Source: Pseudomonas thermotolerans DSM 14292 (GTDB taxonomy: Bacteria; Pseudomonadota; Gammaproteobacteria; Pseudomonadales; Pseudomonadaceae). From it: DNA of 64,000 nt. The translations under genes and the position numbers were made by a program. The notes under the pieces were generated by a model, which made no database searches, was not told where the DNA came from, and saw only the letters and a program-made list of their open reading frames with translations. Shown here one piece after another: positions 1 to 11,251 of the stretch. Where the stretch lies: assembly GCF_000364625.1 (NCBI RefSeq), contig NZ_KB822601.1:124001-188000 (forward strand), in the 5' to 3' direction. Each line of letters opens with the position of its first letter. The first letter of the stretch is position 1.

Positions 1-55
1 GGCGCAGGCGCGCCGGACGCCGGGCGTGGGGTGAAAAACCGTGGGAGGACAGGGA

Positions 56-448
56 TCAGGCCAGGGGTGAGGCGCGCGGGTTGGCCGGTGGCCAGCAGTG
101 GCGTGGTGGCAGACGCGGACAGGTACGCCCGAGGCGCGGGTGAGCACGTCGACCGAGGCGCAGCCAGGCCAGACCGAGGAGGAAGGCGATGCCCAGGGCC
201 AGGCTGCCGCACAACGGGCACTGCAGCAGGTTCACCCAACCACCGGGCAGGCTATCGCTCAGGCCGTCATCCACTGGCGAGCCGGCGTGGCCGGCGAAGG
301 AATCGAGGGCACAGAACTGGCCACCCAGGCCGATCAGTTGCAGGCCACTCAGTTGCCCGTGGTGCACACCGCAGGAAAACAGGCTGAACAGGACGCAGGC
401 ATAGAGCATCCAGGCGGTCAGCGAGCGGCGGGTACGGGCGTTTTCCAT
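56..448 (-). CDS. DUF2946-type small membrane/periplasmic protein
   Basis: Predicted 130-residue protein. The first 20 or so residues after a basic start (MENARTRR) form a hydrophobic segment, followed by an HHG motif, a central region with single cysteines, a CPLC pair near residue 78 and a second hydrophobic segment before an Arg/Pro-rich tail. This hydrophobic-HH-CPLC-hydrophobic plan is that of DUF2946 proteins, whose function is unknown but which often sit near metal or TonB-related genes. The open frame continues upstream to 604, but that part overlaps the fhpR coding end, so the ATG at 448 was chosen; it has no strong ribosome site. It lies just downstream of fhpR in the same direction. 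Family call is moderate, function unknown. Confidence 0.6.
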   Translation of the reverse strand: MENARTRRSLTAWMLYACVLFSLFSCGVHHGQLSGLQLIGLGGQFCALDSFAGHAGSPVDDGLSDSLPGGWVNLLQCPLCGSLALGIAFLLGLAWLRLGRRAHPRLGRTCPRLPPRHCWPPANPRASPLA

Positions 449-525
449 GGGCGGCGACTCTAGCACCGGCCCGTGCGCGACGAAAAGCCGGGCCGGCTGC
501 GACGGATTGCCACCGGCTCGCGGCG

Positions 526-2073
<1,548 letters not shown>

Positions 2074-2088
<15 letters not shown>

Positions 2089-2130
2089 ATGCTGTCCAGG
2101 TGACTCTTCAGCGATTGCTGTCAGAACGAC
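2074..2130 (+). promoter_or_regulatory. three NorR/FhpR operators
   Basis: Three sites of the form TGTC-N5-GAC, each containing the NorR core GT-N7-AC, lie at 2074-2085, 2093-2104 and 2119-2130. The third sits inside a near-perfect 21-bp palindrome (2115-2135; TTGCTGTC and GACAACAA arms, one mismatch). NorR of E. coli is known to need three GT-N7-AC enhancer sites upstream of norVW. The array is upstream of the sigma-54 promoter of fhp, and the first site overlaps the fhpR start codon region. The motif matches are direct; binding is inferred. Confidence 0.75.
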
Positions 2131-2171
2131 AACAATCTAGGCAAGTCCTTGATCGGTAAGGGAAAAACTTC

Positions 2172-2188
2172 CTGGCACGAATGCTGAT
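2172..2188 (+). promoter_or_regulatory. sigma-54 promoter of fhp
   Basis: A strong -24 element CTGGCACG (2172-2179) is followed at the right spacing by a weaker -12 element CTGAT (2184-2188; consensus TTGCW). It lies 67 bp upstream of the fhp start and downstream of the NorR array, as expected for an enhancer-driven promoter. The imperfect -12 GC is the main doubt. Confidence 0.65.
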
Positions 2189-2254
2189 ATCCAGGTCCAG
2201 GTCGACAGGCTAACACCTCGTCTCCCATTCCGAACCCGTCGACCTGGAGTTCCC

Positions 2255-3436
2255 ATGCTGAGCGCGCAACAACTTGCCCTGATCAAGGCCACCGTCCCCC
2301 TGCTGGAAAGCGGCGGCGAGACCCTGACCCGCCACTTCTACCAAGGGATGTTCCGCGACCATCCCGAGGTCCGCCCGCTGTTCAATCAGGCCCACCAGGC
2401 CAGCGGCAGCCAGCAGCGCGCCCTGGCCAACGCGGTGCTGATGTACGCCCGCCACATCGACCACCTGGAGGCCTTGGGCCCGCTGGTCGGGCAGATCGTC
2501 CACAAGCACGTTTCCCTGCAGATCCTCCCCGAGCACTACCCCATCGTCGGCCAGTGCCTGCTGCGTGCGATCCGCGAGGTACTCGGCGCCGAGCTGGCCA
2601 ACGACGCGGTGCTCGACGCCTGGGCCGCCGCCTACGAGCAACTGGCTACCCTGCTGATAGGCGCCGAGGAGGACGTCTACGCCAGCATAGCCGCCGCCCC
2701 AGGCGGCTGGCGGGGCGCCCGCGAATTCAAGGTCGTGCGCAAGCAGGCGGAAAGCGAGGAGATCGTCTCCCTGTATTTGCAGCCGGCCGACGGCGGCCTC
2801 GTGGCGGACTTCCAGCCCGGTCAGTACATCGGCCTGCGCGTGCCGTTCCCGGAGGGCGAGGAGCGCCGCAACTACTCGCTGTCGGCGCGCGGCGACGGCC
2901 GCCAGTACCGGATCAGCGTCAAGCGCGAGCCACACGGCAAGGTCTCCAACTACCTGCACGACCAGCTCCGGGTCGGCGACAGCCTGGAGCTGTTCCCGCC
3001 GGCCGGTCACTTCGTGCTGCGCCCGAGCCGCAAGCCGCTGGCGCTGATCACCGCCGGCGTGGGCATCACCCCCGCGCTGGCCATGCTCGAGCAGGCCCGC
3101 GACAGCGATCGGCCGGTGCACTTCATCCATTTCGCCCGGCATGGCGGCGTGCACGCCTTCCGCGACTGGGTCGAGGCGCAGAGCGCCGCCCACCCGCAGG
3201 TGCATCACTACTTCTGCTACAGCGAGCCGCGCCCCGGCGACCTGGCCCATGCCGAGGGTCTGGTGAGTGCGGAGCTGCTTGACCGCTGGCTACCGGCGCA
3301 GCGCGACCTGGACGCCTACTTCCTCGGCCCCCTGCCCTTCATGGCGCAGACCCGTCGCCACCTGCGCGCACTGGGCGTGCCGGAGCAGCAGTGCCACTAC
3401 GAGTTCTTCGGTCCGGCCCAGACGCTGGAGGCCTGA
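2255..3436 (+). CDS. fhp: flavohaemoglobin nitric oxide dioxygenase
   Basis: Cytosolic enzyme that converts NO and O2 to nitrate using NAD(P)H. Length is 393 residues, normal for Hmp/Fhp. The globin domain (1-140) has Tyr29 and Gln53 in the distal pocket, proximal His85 and Tyr95. The ferredoxin-reductase part has the FAD motif RNYSLS (about 206-211) and the NAD-binding GVGITPALAM (about 268-277), and the conserved C-terminal EFFGPA. Ribosome site GGAG is 5 bases before ATG. It is transcribed divergently from fhpR, from a sigma-54 promoter with three NorR boxes, so it is expected to be induced by NO. Confidence 0.97.
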   Translation: MLSAQQLALIKATVPLLESGGETLTRHFYQGMFRDHPEVRPLFNQAHQASGSQQRALANAVLMYARHIDHLEALGPLVGQIVHKHVSLQILPEHYPIVGQCLLRAIREVLGAELANDAVLDAWAAAYEQLATLLIGAEEDVYASIAAAPGGWRGAREFKVVRKQAESEEIVSLYLQPADGGLVADFQPGQYIGLRVPFPEGEERRNYSLSARGDGRQYRISVKREPHGKVSNYLHDQLRVGDSLELFPPAGHFVLRPSRKPLALITAGVGITPALAMLEQARDSDRPVHFIHFARHGGVHAFRDWVEAQSAAHPQVHHYFCYSEPRPGDLAHAEGLVSAELLDRWLPAQRDLDAYFLGPLPFMAQTRRHLRALGVPEQQCHYEFFGPAQTLEA

Positions 3437-3443
3437 GCCTGGG

Positions 3444-3465
3444 GATGGCGACCGCGGTCGCCATC
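3444..3465 (+). terminator. stem-loop after fhp
   Basis: Perfect 22-bp palindrome with 11-bp arms (GATGGCGACCG and its complement) starts 7 bases after the fhp stop. No T-run follows directly, so it may stabilise the 3' end, with the next hairpin acting as the terminator. Confidence 0.5.
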
Positions 3466-3483
3466 CTTGTGCCGCAGAAAAAA

Positions 3484-3622
3484 GAAAACCCCGCTAGTGC
3501 GGGGCTTTTGCAGACTGAATCCTGATATCCGTATCCGACGTCCTTGGTCCACCCGCCATCCTGGCGGCATCCCAAGAGTCCTTGTTGGTACTGGGCGCTT
3601 CCTGCGCGGGATCCATGGGTGA
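3484..3622 (-). ncRNA. Rsm-type (RsmY/RsmZ-like) CsrA/RsmA-sequestering sRNA
   Basis: Leftward RNA of about 135-140 nt ending at the terminator at 3485-3509. It has about ten GGA motifs. Several are presented in hairpin loops: GCGC-AGGAA-GCGC (3607-3595), CCGCC-AGGAT-GGCGG (3567-3553), and AAGGAC in a CCAA/TTGG stem (about 3586-3570). Repeated loop-exposed AGGA motifs are the diagnostic of RsmX/Y/Z RNAs, which titrate RsmA/CsrA and so relieve translational repression. A GacA box (3674-3691) sits about 55-60 bp upstream of the inferred 5' end. The exact start is estimated from the first GGA hairpin and a weak -10 (TAAGCT near 3625-3630). No protein-coding sense is seen. I cannot tell which of rsmX, Y or Z it corresponds to. 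Confidence 0.82.
3485..3509. terminator. bidirectional intrinsic terminator
   Basis: Six-bp stem CCCCGC/GCGGGG with a TAGT loop, flanked by AAAA on the left and CTTTT on the right. On the minus strand it reads GCGGGG followed by TTTTCTTTTTT, a strong terminator for the small RNA; on the plus strand it can end fhp transcripts. Confidence 0.8.
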
Positions 3623-3673
3623 AAGCTTACTGGGCACAGACGAGGCGCAATAGCAGCCATCGCCATCAGTCCG

Positions 3674-3691
3674 TGTAAGCATTTGCTGACA
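3674..3691 (-). promoter_or_regulatory. GacA upstream activating sequence
   Basis: TGTAAG-N6-CTGACA on the plus strand (TGTCAG-N6-CTTACA on the minus strand) matches the GacA box TGTAAG-N6-CTTACA at 11 of 12 defined positions. It lies upstream of the leftward GGA-rich sRNA, exactly the arrangement known for rsm genes in pseudomonads, and implies GacS/GacA control. Confidence 0.82.
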
Positions 3692-3789
3692 TGGCGCAAT
3701 GCCACCTCAGGCTTCATGGCAATCCGCCTTCTTGCTAGACTCGGGGCGTCGAATAACAAAACCAACAAGAAATTCGTCAAGGGGGTCCA

Positions 3790-4449
3790 ATGCGCGGAAT
3801 CGTGATTGGCTTGGCACTTCTGGCGGCTCCTGGTATGCCCGCCCTGGCCGGCATGGGCCAGGACCAACTCGCCGATCCCAAGGCGGCCGTCGAACAGGTG
3901 TTCTGGCCCAAGCTCTACGGCAAGGGCGGCACCACCCTGTACTGCGGCAAGCCCTTCACCAGCAGCGGCAGCGAACTGACCGCCAGTGCGGTGTACACCG
4001 TCCGGCAGATCAAGTCGGCGCTGCGCTGCATGACCGACAACCAGTGCCAAGTGGTCAACCCTCGCTTCCACTACATGCTCGCCGACCTGCACAACCTCTA
4101 CCCCGAGCTGACCCGCGTCGAGCTGGCCCGCCGCAACGCCCAGTTCGGCAGCGCCGGTCCCGAGGTGCCGAGCAAGTTCGCCGACATCGGCTGCGACCTC
4201 AAGGCCACCTTCCAGCTCATCGAGCCGCGCGACGCGGCCAAAGGCAACGTGGCCCGGGCGATCTTCTACATGCACAGTTCCTACGGTCTGCCCATCGTCG
4301 GTCCGCTGCAGCTGTACCAGCAGTGGAACGAGCTGGACCCGCCGGATGCCGAGGAAAAGGCGCGCAACGACCTGATCGAGCAGCTGCAGGGCACCCGCAA
4401 TCCCTACATCGACGATCCGGATCTGGCCAAACAGCTGCGCCAGGACTGA
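3790..4449 (+). CDS. secreted endonuclease I-family protein
   Basis: 219-residue protein with a signal peptide (MRGIVIGLALLAAPGMPALA) and a region resembling EndA/NucM endonuclease I: ADLHNLYP (about 98-105), EPRDAAKGNVARAIFYM (about 144-160), and LYQQWNELDPPD (about 175-186) followed by the usual Asn-Pro-Tyr-Ile-Asp near the C-terminus (residues 204-208). The family cleaves DNA/RNA in the periplasm or outside the cell. The usual WxREHVWP segment is not recognisable; the corresponding region reads QCQVVNPRFHYM. Ribosome site GGGGG precedes ATG. A possible promoter (TTCATG, 17 bp, TAGACT) lies near 3713-3741. Activity is therefore uncertain although the fold assignment is fair. Confidence 0.7.
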   Translation: MRGIVIGLALLAAPGMPALAGMGQDQLADPKAAVEQVFWPKLYGKGGTTLYCGKPFTSSGSELTASAVYTVRQIKSALRCMTDNQCQVVNPRFHYMLADLHNLYPELTRVELARRNAQFGSAGPEVPSKFADIGCDLKATFQLIEPRDAAKGNVARAIFYMHSSYGLPIVGPLQLYQQWNELDPPDAEEKARNDLIEQLQGTRNPYIDDPDLAKQLRQD

Positions 4450-4457
4450 CGCGCAAC

Positions 4458-4488
4458 GAAGAAGCCCCGCATCCAGCGGGGCTTCTTC
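4458..4488. terminator. bidirectional terminator
   Basis: Perfect 13-bp stem GAAGAAGCCCCGC with a 5-base loop, between the convergent ends of the nuclease-like gene and the acyl-CoA dehydrogenase gene; A-rich and T-rich flanks are part of the stem, so it can work both ways. Confidence 0.85.
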
Positions 4489-4503
4489 GTCTCGGGGCGG
4501 TGC

Positions 4504-6282
<1,779 letters not shown>

Positions 6283-6599
6283 GGTGTTTCCTCGAGCGTT
6301 CCAACAGGCCCTGCCAGCCAGATATACGCAGGTGGGCGGAGTGTACCCTGACAACGATTGCGATACATAGGGTCATGTACTGACCATATATTCACGCTTA
6401 GTCACCACCCTCCTCCGAGAGCCCTCCCCGAACACCGAGAAGCTCATCGGAACGGTTCCTCCCCAACCGCGAGTGCCGTTCTCAGGCGCAGACGGCAGCC
6501 GCTATCGACGCCCGCCCCAGCGCCATGCCGTTCATCACGCCAGTGCTGCGGATCAGGTGCTGGCTAGGAAGCCATGACGGAAGTCCTCGTGCTGCGGGA

Positions 6600-6795
6600 T
6601 CATGCGGCCGGCATTGGCGACGCGGGCTTCTGCTGCGAGGCGGCGCCACGCTGGTACGGTTCTCGAAGGCGGCGGCCCGCGCACGGGTTCCCAGCCCGAG
6701 CACGATGCGCACCCACGTGGAGAGCGTGTTCCGCAAGCTGGAGCGCTCGACCCACGCCGCCGCGACTCCGAAAGCACACCCTCGAGCGGCTCTGA
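6600..6795 (+). pseudogene. remnant of a LuxR-type HTH regulator
   Basis: In the gap between the two acyl-CoA dehydrogenase genes, one plus-strand frame encodes ARVPSPSTMRTHVESVFRKL (about 6681-6740), which looks like the recognition region of a LuxR-family C-terminal helix-turn-helix. The upstream part keeps a degraded LLRGGATL-type helix but no sensor or receiver domain, and the frame then runs into the neighbouring terminator. I read it as a 5'-truncated, decayed regulator gene. A small chance remains that it is a chance resemblance, since GC-rich frames are often open. Confidence 0.45.
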
Positions 6796-6802
6796 GCGCC
6801 CA

Positions 6803-6837
6803 TGAAAAACGCCGCGTACCTTGCGGTACGCGGCGTT
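6803..6837 (-). terminator. terminator of the second acyl-CoA dehydrogenase gene
   Basis: Perfect 13-bp stem (AACGCCGCGTACC and complement, loop TTGC) followed on the minus strand by a T-run, 26 bases beyond the stop at 6863. Confidence 0.88.
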
Positions 6838-6862
6838 CTCAAGCCACACCCGGGGAGAGGGA

Positions 6863-8668
6863 TCAGTAGCCCAGGGCGAAGTCTTCCTCGGCCATTTCCA
6901 TCAGGTTGCTGGCGCCGGAGTTGATCGCCTCCAGGTGGACACGGGTGCGCGGCAGCAGGCGCGCGTAGTAGAAGCGCGCGGTCTGCAGCTTGGCCTTGTA
7001 GAAGGCTTCCTCGCTGGTGCCAGCGGCCAGCTTCTCGGCAGCCACGCGGGCCATGTCGGCCCAGAAGTAGGCCAGGCAGACGTAACCGGAGTACATCAGA
7101 TAGTCCACAGCAGCGGCACCGACTTCCTCGCGGTCCTTCATGGCGGCCATGCCGATCTTCATGGTCAGCTCGCCCCATTCCTTGTTCAGCTTGGCCAGCT
7201 GCTCGACGAAGGGCTTGATGGCCTCGTTGTTCTCGTTGGCCTGGCAGAACTTGTGGACGATCTTGGTAAATACCTTCAGCGCCTCGCCCTGGGTCATCAG
7301 CACCTTGCGGCCCAGCAGGTCGAGGGCCTGGACCCCGGTGGTGCCTTCGTACAGGCAGGAGATGCGGCTGTCGCGGACGTTCTGCTCCATGCCGTGCTCG
7401 GAGATGAAGCCGTGGCCGCCGAAGATCTGCACGCCGTGGTTGGCGGCCTCGAAGCCGGTCTCGGTCATGAACGCCTTGGCGATCGGGGTCAGGAAGGCCA
7501 GCAGGGTGTCGGCGGTCTTGCGCTGCTCCTCGTCCTGGCTGCGCTGCACGATGTCCACCTGCTTGGCGGCGAAGTACAGCATGGCACGGTTACCTTCGGC
7601 GAAGGCCTTGATGGTCAGCAGCATGCGGCGCACGTCGGGGTGCACGATGATCGGGTCGGCCGGCTTGTCCGGGGCCTTGGGACCGCTCAGGGAGCGCATC
7701 TGCAGACGCTCGCGGGCGTAGGCCACGGCGCCCTGGAAGGCGATCTCGGCGTGGGCGATACCCTGCAGGGCAGTACCCAGGCGGGCGGTGTTCATGAAGG
7801 TGAACATGCAGTTCAGGCCCTTGTTCGGCGGGCCGATCAGGAAGCCGGTGGCGCCGTCGAAGTTCATCACGCAGGTGGCGTTGCCGTGGATGCCCATCTT
7901 GTGCTCGATGGAGCCGCAGGACACGGCGTTGCGCTCGCCGACACCGCCTTCGGCGTTGGGCAGGAACTTGGGCACGATGAACAGGGAGATGCCCTTGGTG
8001 CCGGCCGGGGCGTCGGGCAGGCGGGCCAGGACGATGTGCACGATGTTGTCGGCCATATCGTGCTCACCGGCGGAGATGAAGATCTTGGTACCGGTGATCT
8101 TGTAGGTGCCGTCGGCCTGGGGCTCGGCCTTGGTGCGCAGCAGGCCCAGGTCGGTACCGCAGTGCGGTTCGGTGAGGCACATGGTGCCGGTCCATTCGCC
8201 GGAGACCAGCTTGGTCAGGTAGATCTCCTGCTGTTCCTTGGTGCCGTGGGCGCTCAGGGTGTTCATGGCGCCATGGGACAGCCCGGGGTACATGCCCCAG
8301 GCCCAGTTGGCCTGGCCAATCATCTCGCTGATGGACATGCCCAGGGACTCCGGCAGGCCCTGACCGCCGTGCTCGGGGTCGTGGGTCATGCTCGGCCAGC
8401 CGCCTTCGACGAACTGCTTGTAGGCTTCCTTGAAGCCGGTCGGGGTTTTCACACCCTCGGGGGTCCAGGTGCAACCTTCCTGATCACCTACACGGTTCAG
8501 CGGCGCGATCACCTGCTCGCAGAACTTGGCCCCCTCCTCGAGGATGGCGTTGACCATGTCCGGGGTGGCGTCCTGGCAGCCAGGCAGGCTCTGATAGTGC
8601 GCCTCGTAGCCGAGCAGCTCGTCGCGCACGAAGCGGATATCACGCAGGGGGGCCTTGTACTCAGGCAT
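6863..8668 (-). CDS. acyl-CoA dehydrogenase (FadE/DmdC type)
   Basis: 601-residue paralogue of the gene at 4504-6282, with [30 protein letters not shown], the catalytic-Glu segment [17 protein letters not shown] and the long C-terminal domain. It belongs to fatty-acid beta-oxidation in the cytoplasm. The ATG at 8668 is preceded by GAGG. Tandem PsrA-type boxes at 8748-8774 lie about 80-105 bp upstream, so it is likely derepressed by long-chain fatty acids. Substrate range relative to the paralogue cannot be deduced. Confidence 0.94.
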   Translation of the reverse strand: MPEYKAPLRDIRFVRDELLGYEAHYQSLPGCQDATPDMVNAILEEGAKFCEQVIAPLNRVGDQEGCTWTPEGVKTPTGFKEAYKQFVEGGWPSMTHDPEHGGQGLPESLGMSISEMIGQANWAWGMYPGLSHGAMNTLSAHGTKEQQEIYLTKLVSGEWTGTMCLTEPHCGTDLGLLRTKAEPQADGTYKITGTKIFISAGEHDMADNIVHIVLARLPDAPAGTKGISLFIVPKFLPNAEGGVGERNAVSCGSIEHKMGIHGNATCVMNFDGATGFLIGPPNKGLNCMFTFMNTARLGTALQGIAHAEIAFQGAVAYARERLQMRSLSGPKAPDKPADPIIVHPDVRRMLLTIKAFAEGNRAMLYFAAKQVDIVQRSQDEEQRKTADTLLAFLTPIAKAFMTETGFEAANHGVQIFGGHGFISEHGMEQNVRDSRISCLYEGTTGVQALDLLGRKVLMTQGEALKVFTKIVHKFCQANENNEAIKPFVEQLAKLNKEWGELTMKIGMAAMKDREEVGAAAVDYLMYSGYVCLAYFWADMARVAAEKLAAGTSEEAFYKAKLQTARFYYARLLPRTRVHLEAINSGASNLMEMAEEDFALGY

Positions 8669-8747
8669 AACGGTAAACCTCTAAGGTGGGGTTCCTGGAT
8701 TCATTGACCGGTTCCCGTCCGCCGGGCGATCAGGAATACCCGACAGT

Positions 8748-8774
8748 AAAACAGGTGTTTGAAACATACGTTTG
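8748..8774 (-). promoter_or_regulatory. tandem PsrA operators
   Basis: Two abutting inverted repeats: AAAAC-AGGT-GTTTG (8748-8761) and GAAAC-ATAC-GTTTG (8761-8774), sharing base 8761. Both fit the PsrA consensus (G/C)AAAC-N2-4-GTTT(G/C), the second perfectly. PsrA is the TetR-family fatty-acid-responsive regulator of beta-oxidation genes in pseudomonads. Centres are 13 bp apart, so the sites are on roughly the same helix face only if DNA is slightly distorted. Confidence 0.72.
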
Positions 8775-8849
8775 CCACCCCGCCTTGTCAAGCGCCGACC
8801 GAACAAGCGCACAGAGTCACTCGCGGTCCGGAACGCAGGTTGACGAGGA

Positions 8850-8990
8850 TCAGGCGTGGGCGCCGATCAGCGTACCGAGCACTTCGTCGGTGGTTCGAAC
8901 CAGTTTGGCACCGCTTGGGGCCTGCTACCGCCCTGTGCCAGCTCGACCAGCCGAGCGGTCAGGGTGTCGAAGGCGGAGCCGCGGGCGGCG
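8850..8990 (-). pseudogene. frameshifted remnant of a small conserved gene after bioD
   Basis: Downstream of bioD, one minus-strand frame encodes AFDTLTARLVELAQGG, and a different frame continues with KLVRTTDEVLGTLIGAHA and stop at 8850. The TDEVLGTLI ending followed by a stop is the hallmark of a short Pseudomonas protein I recall next to bioD (PA0505-like). Here the two halves lie in different frames, a stop precedes the second half in its own frame, and no N-terminus is seen. I infer one indel plus loss of the start. A sequencing error could explain the shift but not the missing beginning. Confidence 0.5.
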
Positions 8991-9009
8991 ACGCCCCGGA
9001 CAAGCAGCC

Positions 9010-9705
9010 TCAGCGCGTGATGGCAAGGTCCAGCGGGGCGAGATCCAGATGGGCGGCGACGGCGGCTGGAGTGGCGACCGGCAGGTGCGGCACCTGGCCC
9101 AGGCAGGGGGCGTCCAGGCGCTCGGCGAGGGTGGCGAGGTTCTCCTCCAGGCGCGAGGTGGCCGGATCCATCACATTGGCCACCCAGCCGGCCAGCGCCA
9201 GGCCGTCGCGGGCGATGGCCTCGGCGCTGAGCAGGGCATGGTTGATGCAACCTAGACGCACGCCGACGACCAGGATCACCGGCAGGCCGAGGGCCACGGC
9301 CAGGTCGGAGAGCGACTCGCGGCCCGCCAGCGGCACCCGCCAGCCGCCGGCGCCCTCCACCAGGGTGAAGTCCGCTTCCTTCGCCAGCACCGCGCGCACC
9401 GCCGGGGCCAGGGTGGCGACGTTGAGCGCCAGCCCCGCCTCGCGAGCCGCCAGGTGTGGGGCGATGGGCGGCGCGAAGGCTAGCGGGTTCACCTCCGCGT
9501 AGGCGAGCGGCAACGTGCATTCGCCAAGCAAAGCCAGGGCGTCGGGGTTGCGCAGTCCCGCGGCGGTCGGTTCGCAGCCGGAGGCCACCGGCTTGGCGGC
9601 GGCGGTGGACAGCCCGGCATGCCGTGCGGCGTGCAGCAGGCCGGCGGCGATGGTGGTCTTGCCGATCTCGGTGTCGGTGCCGGTGACGAAGTAGGCGCGG
9701 CCCAT
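9010..9705 (-). CDS. bioD: dethiobiotin synthetase
   Basis: 231-residue ATP-dependent enzyme closing the ureido ring of dethiobiotin from DAPA and CO2. Walker A GTDTEIGKT (about 8-16), KPVASG after it, and EGAGGWRVPL (about 117-126) are diagnostic. Last gene of bioB-F-H-C-D; it starts 9 bases after the bioC stop. Expected to be under BirA control from the bioB promoter. Confidence 0.96.
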   Translation of the reverse strand: MGRAYFVTGTDTEIGKTTIAAGLLHAARHAGLSTAAAKPVASGCEPTAAGLRNPDALALLGECTLPLAYAEVNPLAFAPPIAPHLAAREAGLALNVATLAPAVRAVLAKEADFTLVEGAGGWRVPLAGRESLSDLAVALGLPVILVVGVRLGCINHALLSAEAIARDGLALAGWVANVMDPATSRLEENLATLAERLDAPCLGQVPHLPVATPAAVAAHLDLAPLDLAITR

Positions 9706-9714
9706 GGCGGCTCC

Positions 9715-10533
9715 TCAGTCCGTCTTGCGCAGCACGCCGTAGACCACCTGGTAGGTGGCCGGCAGGCCCTGCGGCTGGCGGAAGCGCTCATAGGCGTCGA
9801 GCAGCGCGCGCACCCGCGCTCGGCCGGTCAGTCCGCCGGGCCGACCGGGGTTGAGGTTGTGGGCGCCGAGCGCTTTCAGTTCGTGAGTCAGGCTGCGCAG
9901 GTCGGGGAAATGCAGCACCTGGGTCTGGCGCTCCAGGCCGAGCAGGCGCAGGCCGCTGGAGGCGCACAGCCGGCGGTAGTCGATGAAGTCGCGGAAGCGG
10001 TTGACGTGGACGAAGCCGTCCACCGCCTGCCAACTGTCGCGCAGCTCCTGCAGGGTGCCGACGCATAGGCTGGAGAAGGCGAACACTCCGCCCGGGCGCA
10101 GTACCCGGCGCGCCTCGTCGAGCACCGCGGCGAAGTCGGCGCACCACTGTACCGCCAGACTGGAGAACAGCAGGTCGCAGCAGGCGTTCCTGAGCGGCAG
10201 GCATTCGGCATCGCCGGAGACGTAGGCCTGGGCGCCGCCCAACGGGCGGGCGTGATGCAGCATGCCCTCGGCGATGTCCAGCGCCACCCCGTAGGAGTGC
10301 GGATAGCGCTTGGCCAGGGCGCGACTGAAATAGCCGGTACCGCTGCCCAGGTCCAGCCAGCGGCGCGGTGCGAGATCGCCGGGCAGGCGCGCCAGCAGCG
10401 CATTGCCGACCGAGCGCTGCAGAGCGGCCACGCTGTCGTAGCTGCTCGCGGCGCGTGAGAAGGAGGCGGCGACCTGGCGCTTGTCGGGCAGTCGGTCGTC
10501 CTCAGGAGTGCGGATGATCAGGGGTTCAGCCAT
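9715..10533 (-). CDS. bioC: malonyl-ACP O-methyltransferase
   Basis: 272-residue SAM-dependent methyltransferase that methylates the malonyl group to start pimeloyl synthesis. It has the class I motif [10 protein letters not shown] (about 56-65), ALDIAEGML, and the VQWCAD segment typical of BioC. The open frame extends far upstream but that part is antisense to nothing conserved and overlaps bioH; the ATG at 10533 overlaps the bioH stop by 8 bases (ATGGCTGA), implying translational coupling. Confidence 0.95.
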   Translation of the reverse strand: MAEPLIIRTPEDDRLPDKRQVAASFSRAASSYDSVAALQRSVGNALLARLPGDLAPRRWLDLGSGTGYFSRALAKRYPHSYGVALDIAEGMLHHARPLGGAQAYVSGDAECLPLRNACCDLLFSSLAVQWCADFAAVLDEARRVLRPGGVFAFSSLCVGTLQELRDSWQAVDGFVHVNRFRDFIDYRRLCASSGLRLLGLERQTQVLHFPDLRSLTHELKALGAHNLNPGRPGGLTGRARVRALLDAYERFRQPQGLPATYQVVYGVLRKTD

Positions 10534-11251
10534 GGTCGCCCTCGCGCATGAAGGCCAGGATGGCGCCCGCCAGCTCCTCCGGCTGCTCCAGCGGCAGGCC
10601 GTGGCTGGCCGCGGCGAAGCACTGCACCTCGACATCCGGCAGCCAGTCGAGCAGCGCCTGAGCGGCCGCCGCCGGTACCAAAGCGTCGCGGCCGGCGAAC
10701 AGGTGCAGCTGCGGGCCGGGGTAAGTCTCCAGGGCGGCGCGGCCGTCCAGCTCGGCGAGCAGTTGCAGACCGGCGTCCAGCACCGCGGGAGCAAGGATCG
10801 GCTGGGTGAGCTGCAGCTGGCGCGCCAGGCTGCGGGCATCGCCGCCCCCCTGGGCGACCAGCAGAGTGAAGCGCTTCAGGGTCTGCTCGGCATCCAGCCG
10901 GCAAGCCTGGCGGAAGGCGTCGAACACGTCTGCCGGCATGGCCTGCGGCCAGCCCGCGCGGGCGCGGAAACAGACATTGCTGCACAGGCCGATCAGCCCG
11001 CGGCAGGCCGCACCACGGCGCGCGGCAAGCTGCGCGGCGAGCATGCCGCCGAGCGACCAGCCGCCCAGCCAGCCGTCACGGGGCAGTCTGGCGTCCAGCG
11101 CCTCCAGCCAGTCGCCAGGCCGCGCCAGCGCCGGCAGCGGTTCGAGGCGCACTTCCAGGTAGGGCGCGCGCGCGTGCAGGGCAGCGCGCAGCGGCTCCAG
11201 GGCGGCCGGCGAGGCGGCCCAGCCGGTCAGCAGGGTCAGCCGTTCAGCCAT
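10526..11251 (-). CDS. bioH: pimeloyl-ACP methyl ester esterase
   Basis: 241-residue alpha/beta hydrolase that removes the BioC-added methyl group, releasing pimeloyl-ACP. Nucleophile elbow GGWSLGG (Ser about 74), acid in FAGRDALVP and His in [13 protein letters not shown] complete the triad. It overlaps both neighbours by 8 bases (bioF 3' end, bioC 5' end), a compact coupled operon. Confidence 0.94.
   Translation of the reverse strand: MAERLTLLTGWAASPAALEPLRAALHARAPYLEVRLEPLPALARPGDWLEALDARLPRDGWLGGWSLGGMLAAQLAARRGAACRGLIGLCSNVCFRARAGWPQAMPADVFDAFRQACRLDAEQTLKRFTLLVAQGGGDARSLARQLQLTQPILAPAVLDAGLQLLAELDGRAALETYPGPQLHLFAGRDALVPAAAAQALLDWLPDVEVQCFAAASHGLPLEQPEELAGAILAFMREGDHG

Noticed and set aside
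2151..2164. Anr/FNR box before fhp (TTGATCGGTAAGG)
   Set aside because: Only one half of the TTGAT-N4-ATCAA pattern is present.
6821..8707. 628-residue plus-strand open frame
   Set aside because: Antisense shadow of the second acyl-CoA dehydrogenase; no domain pattern.
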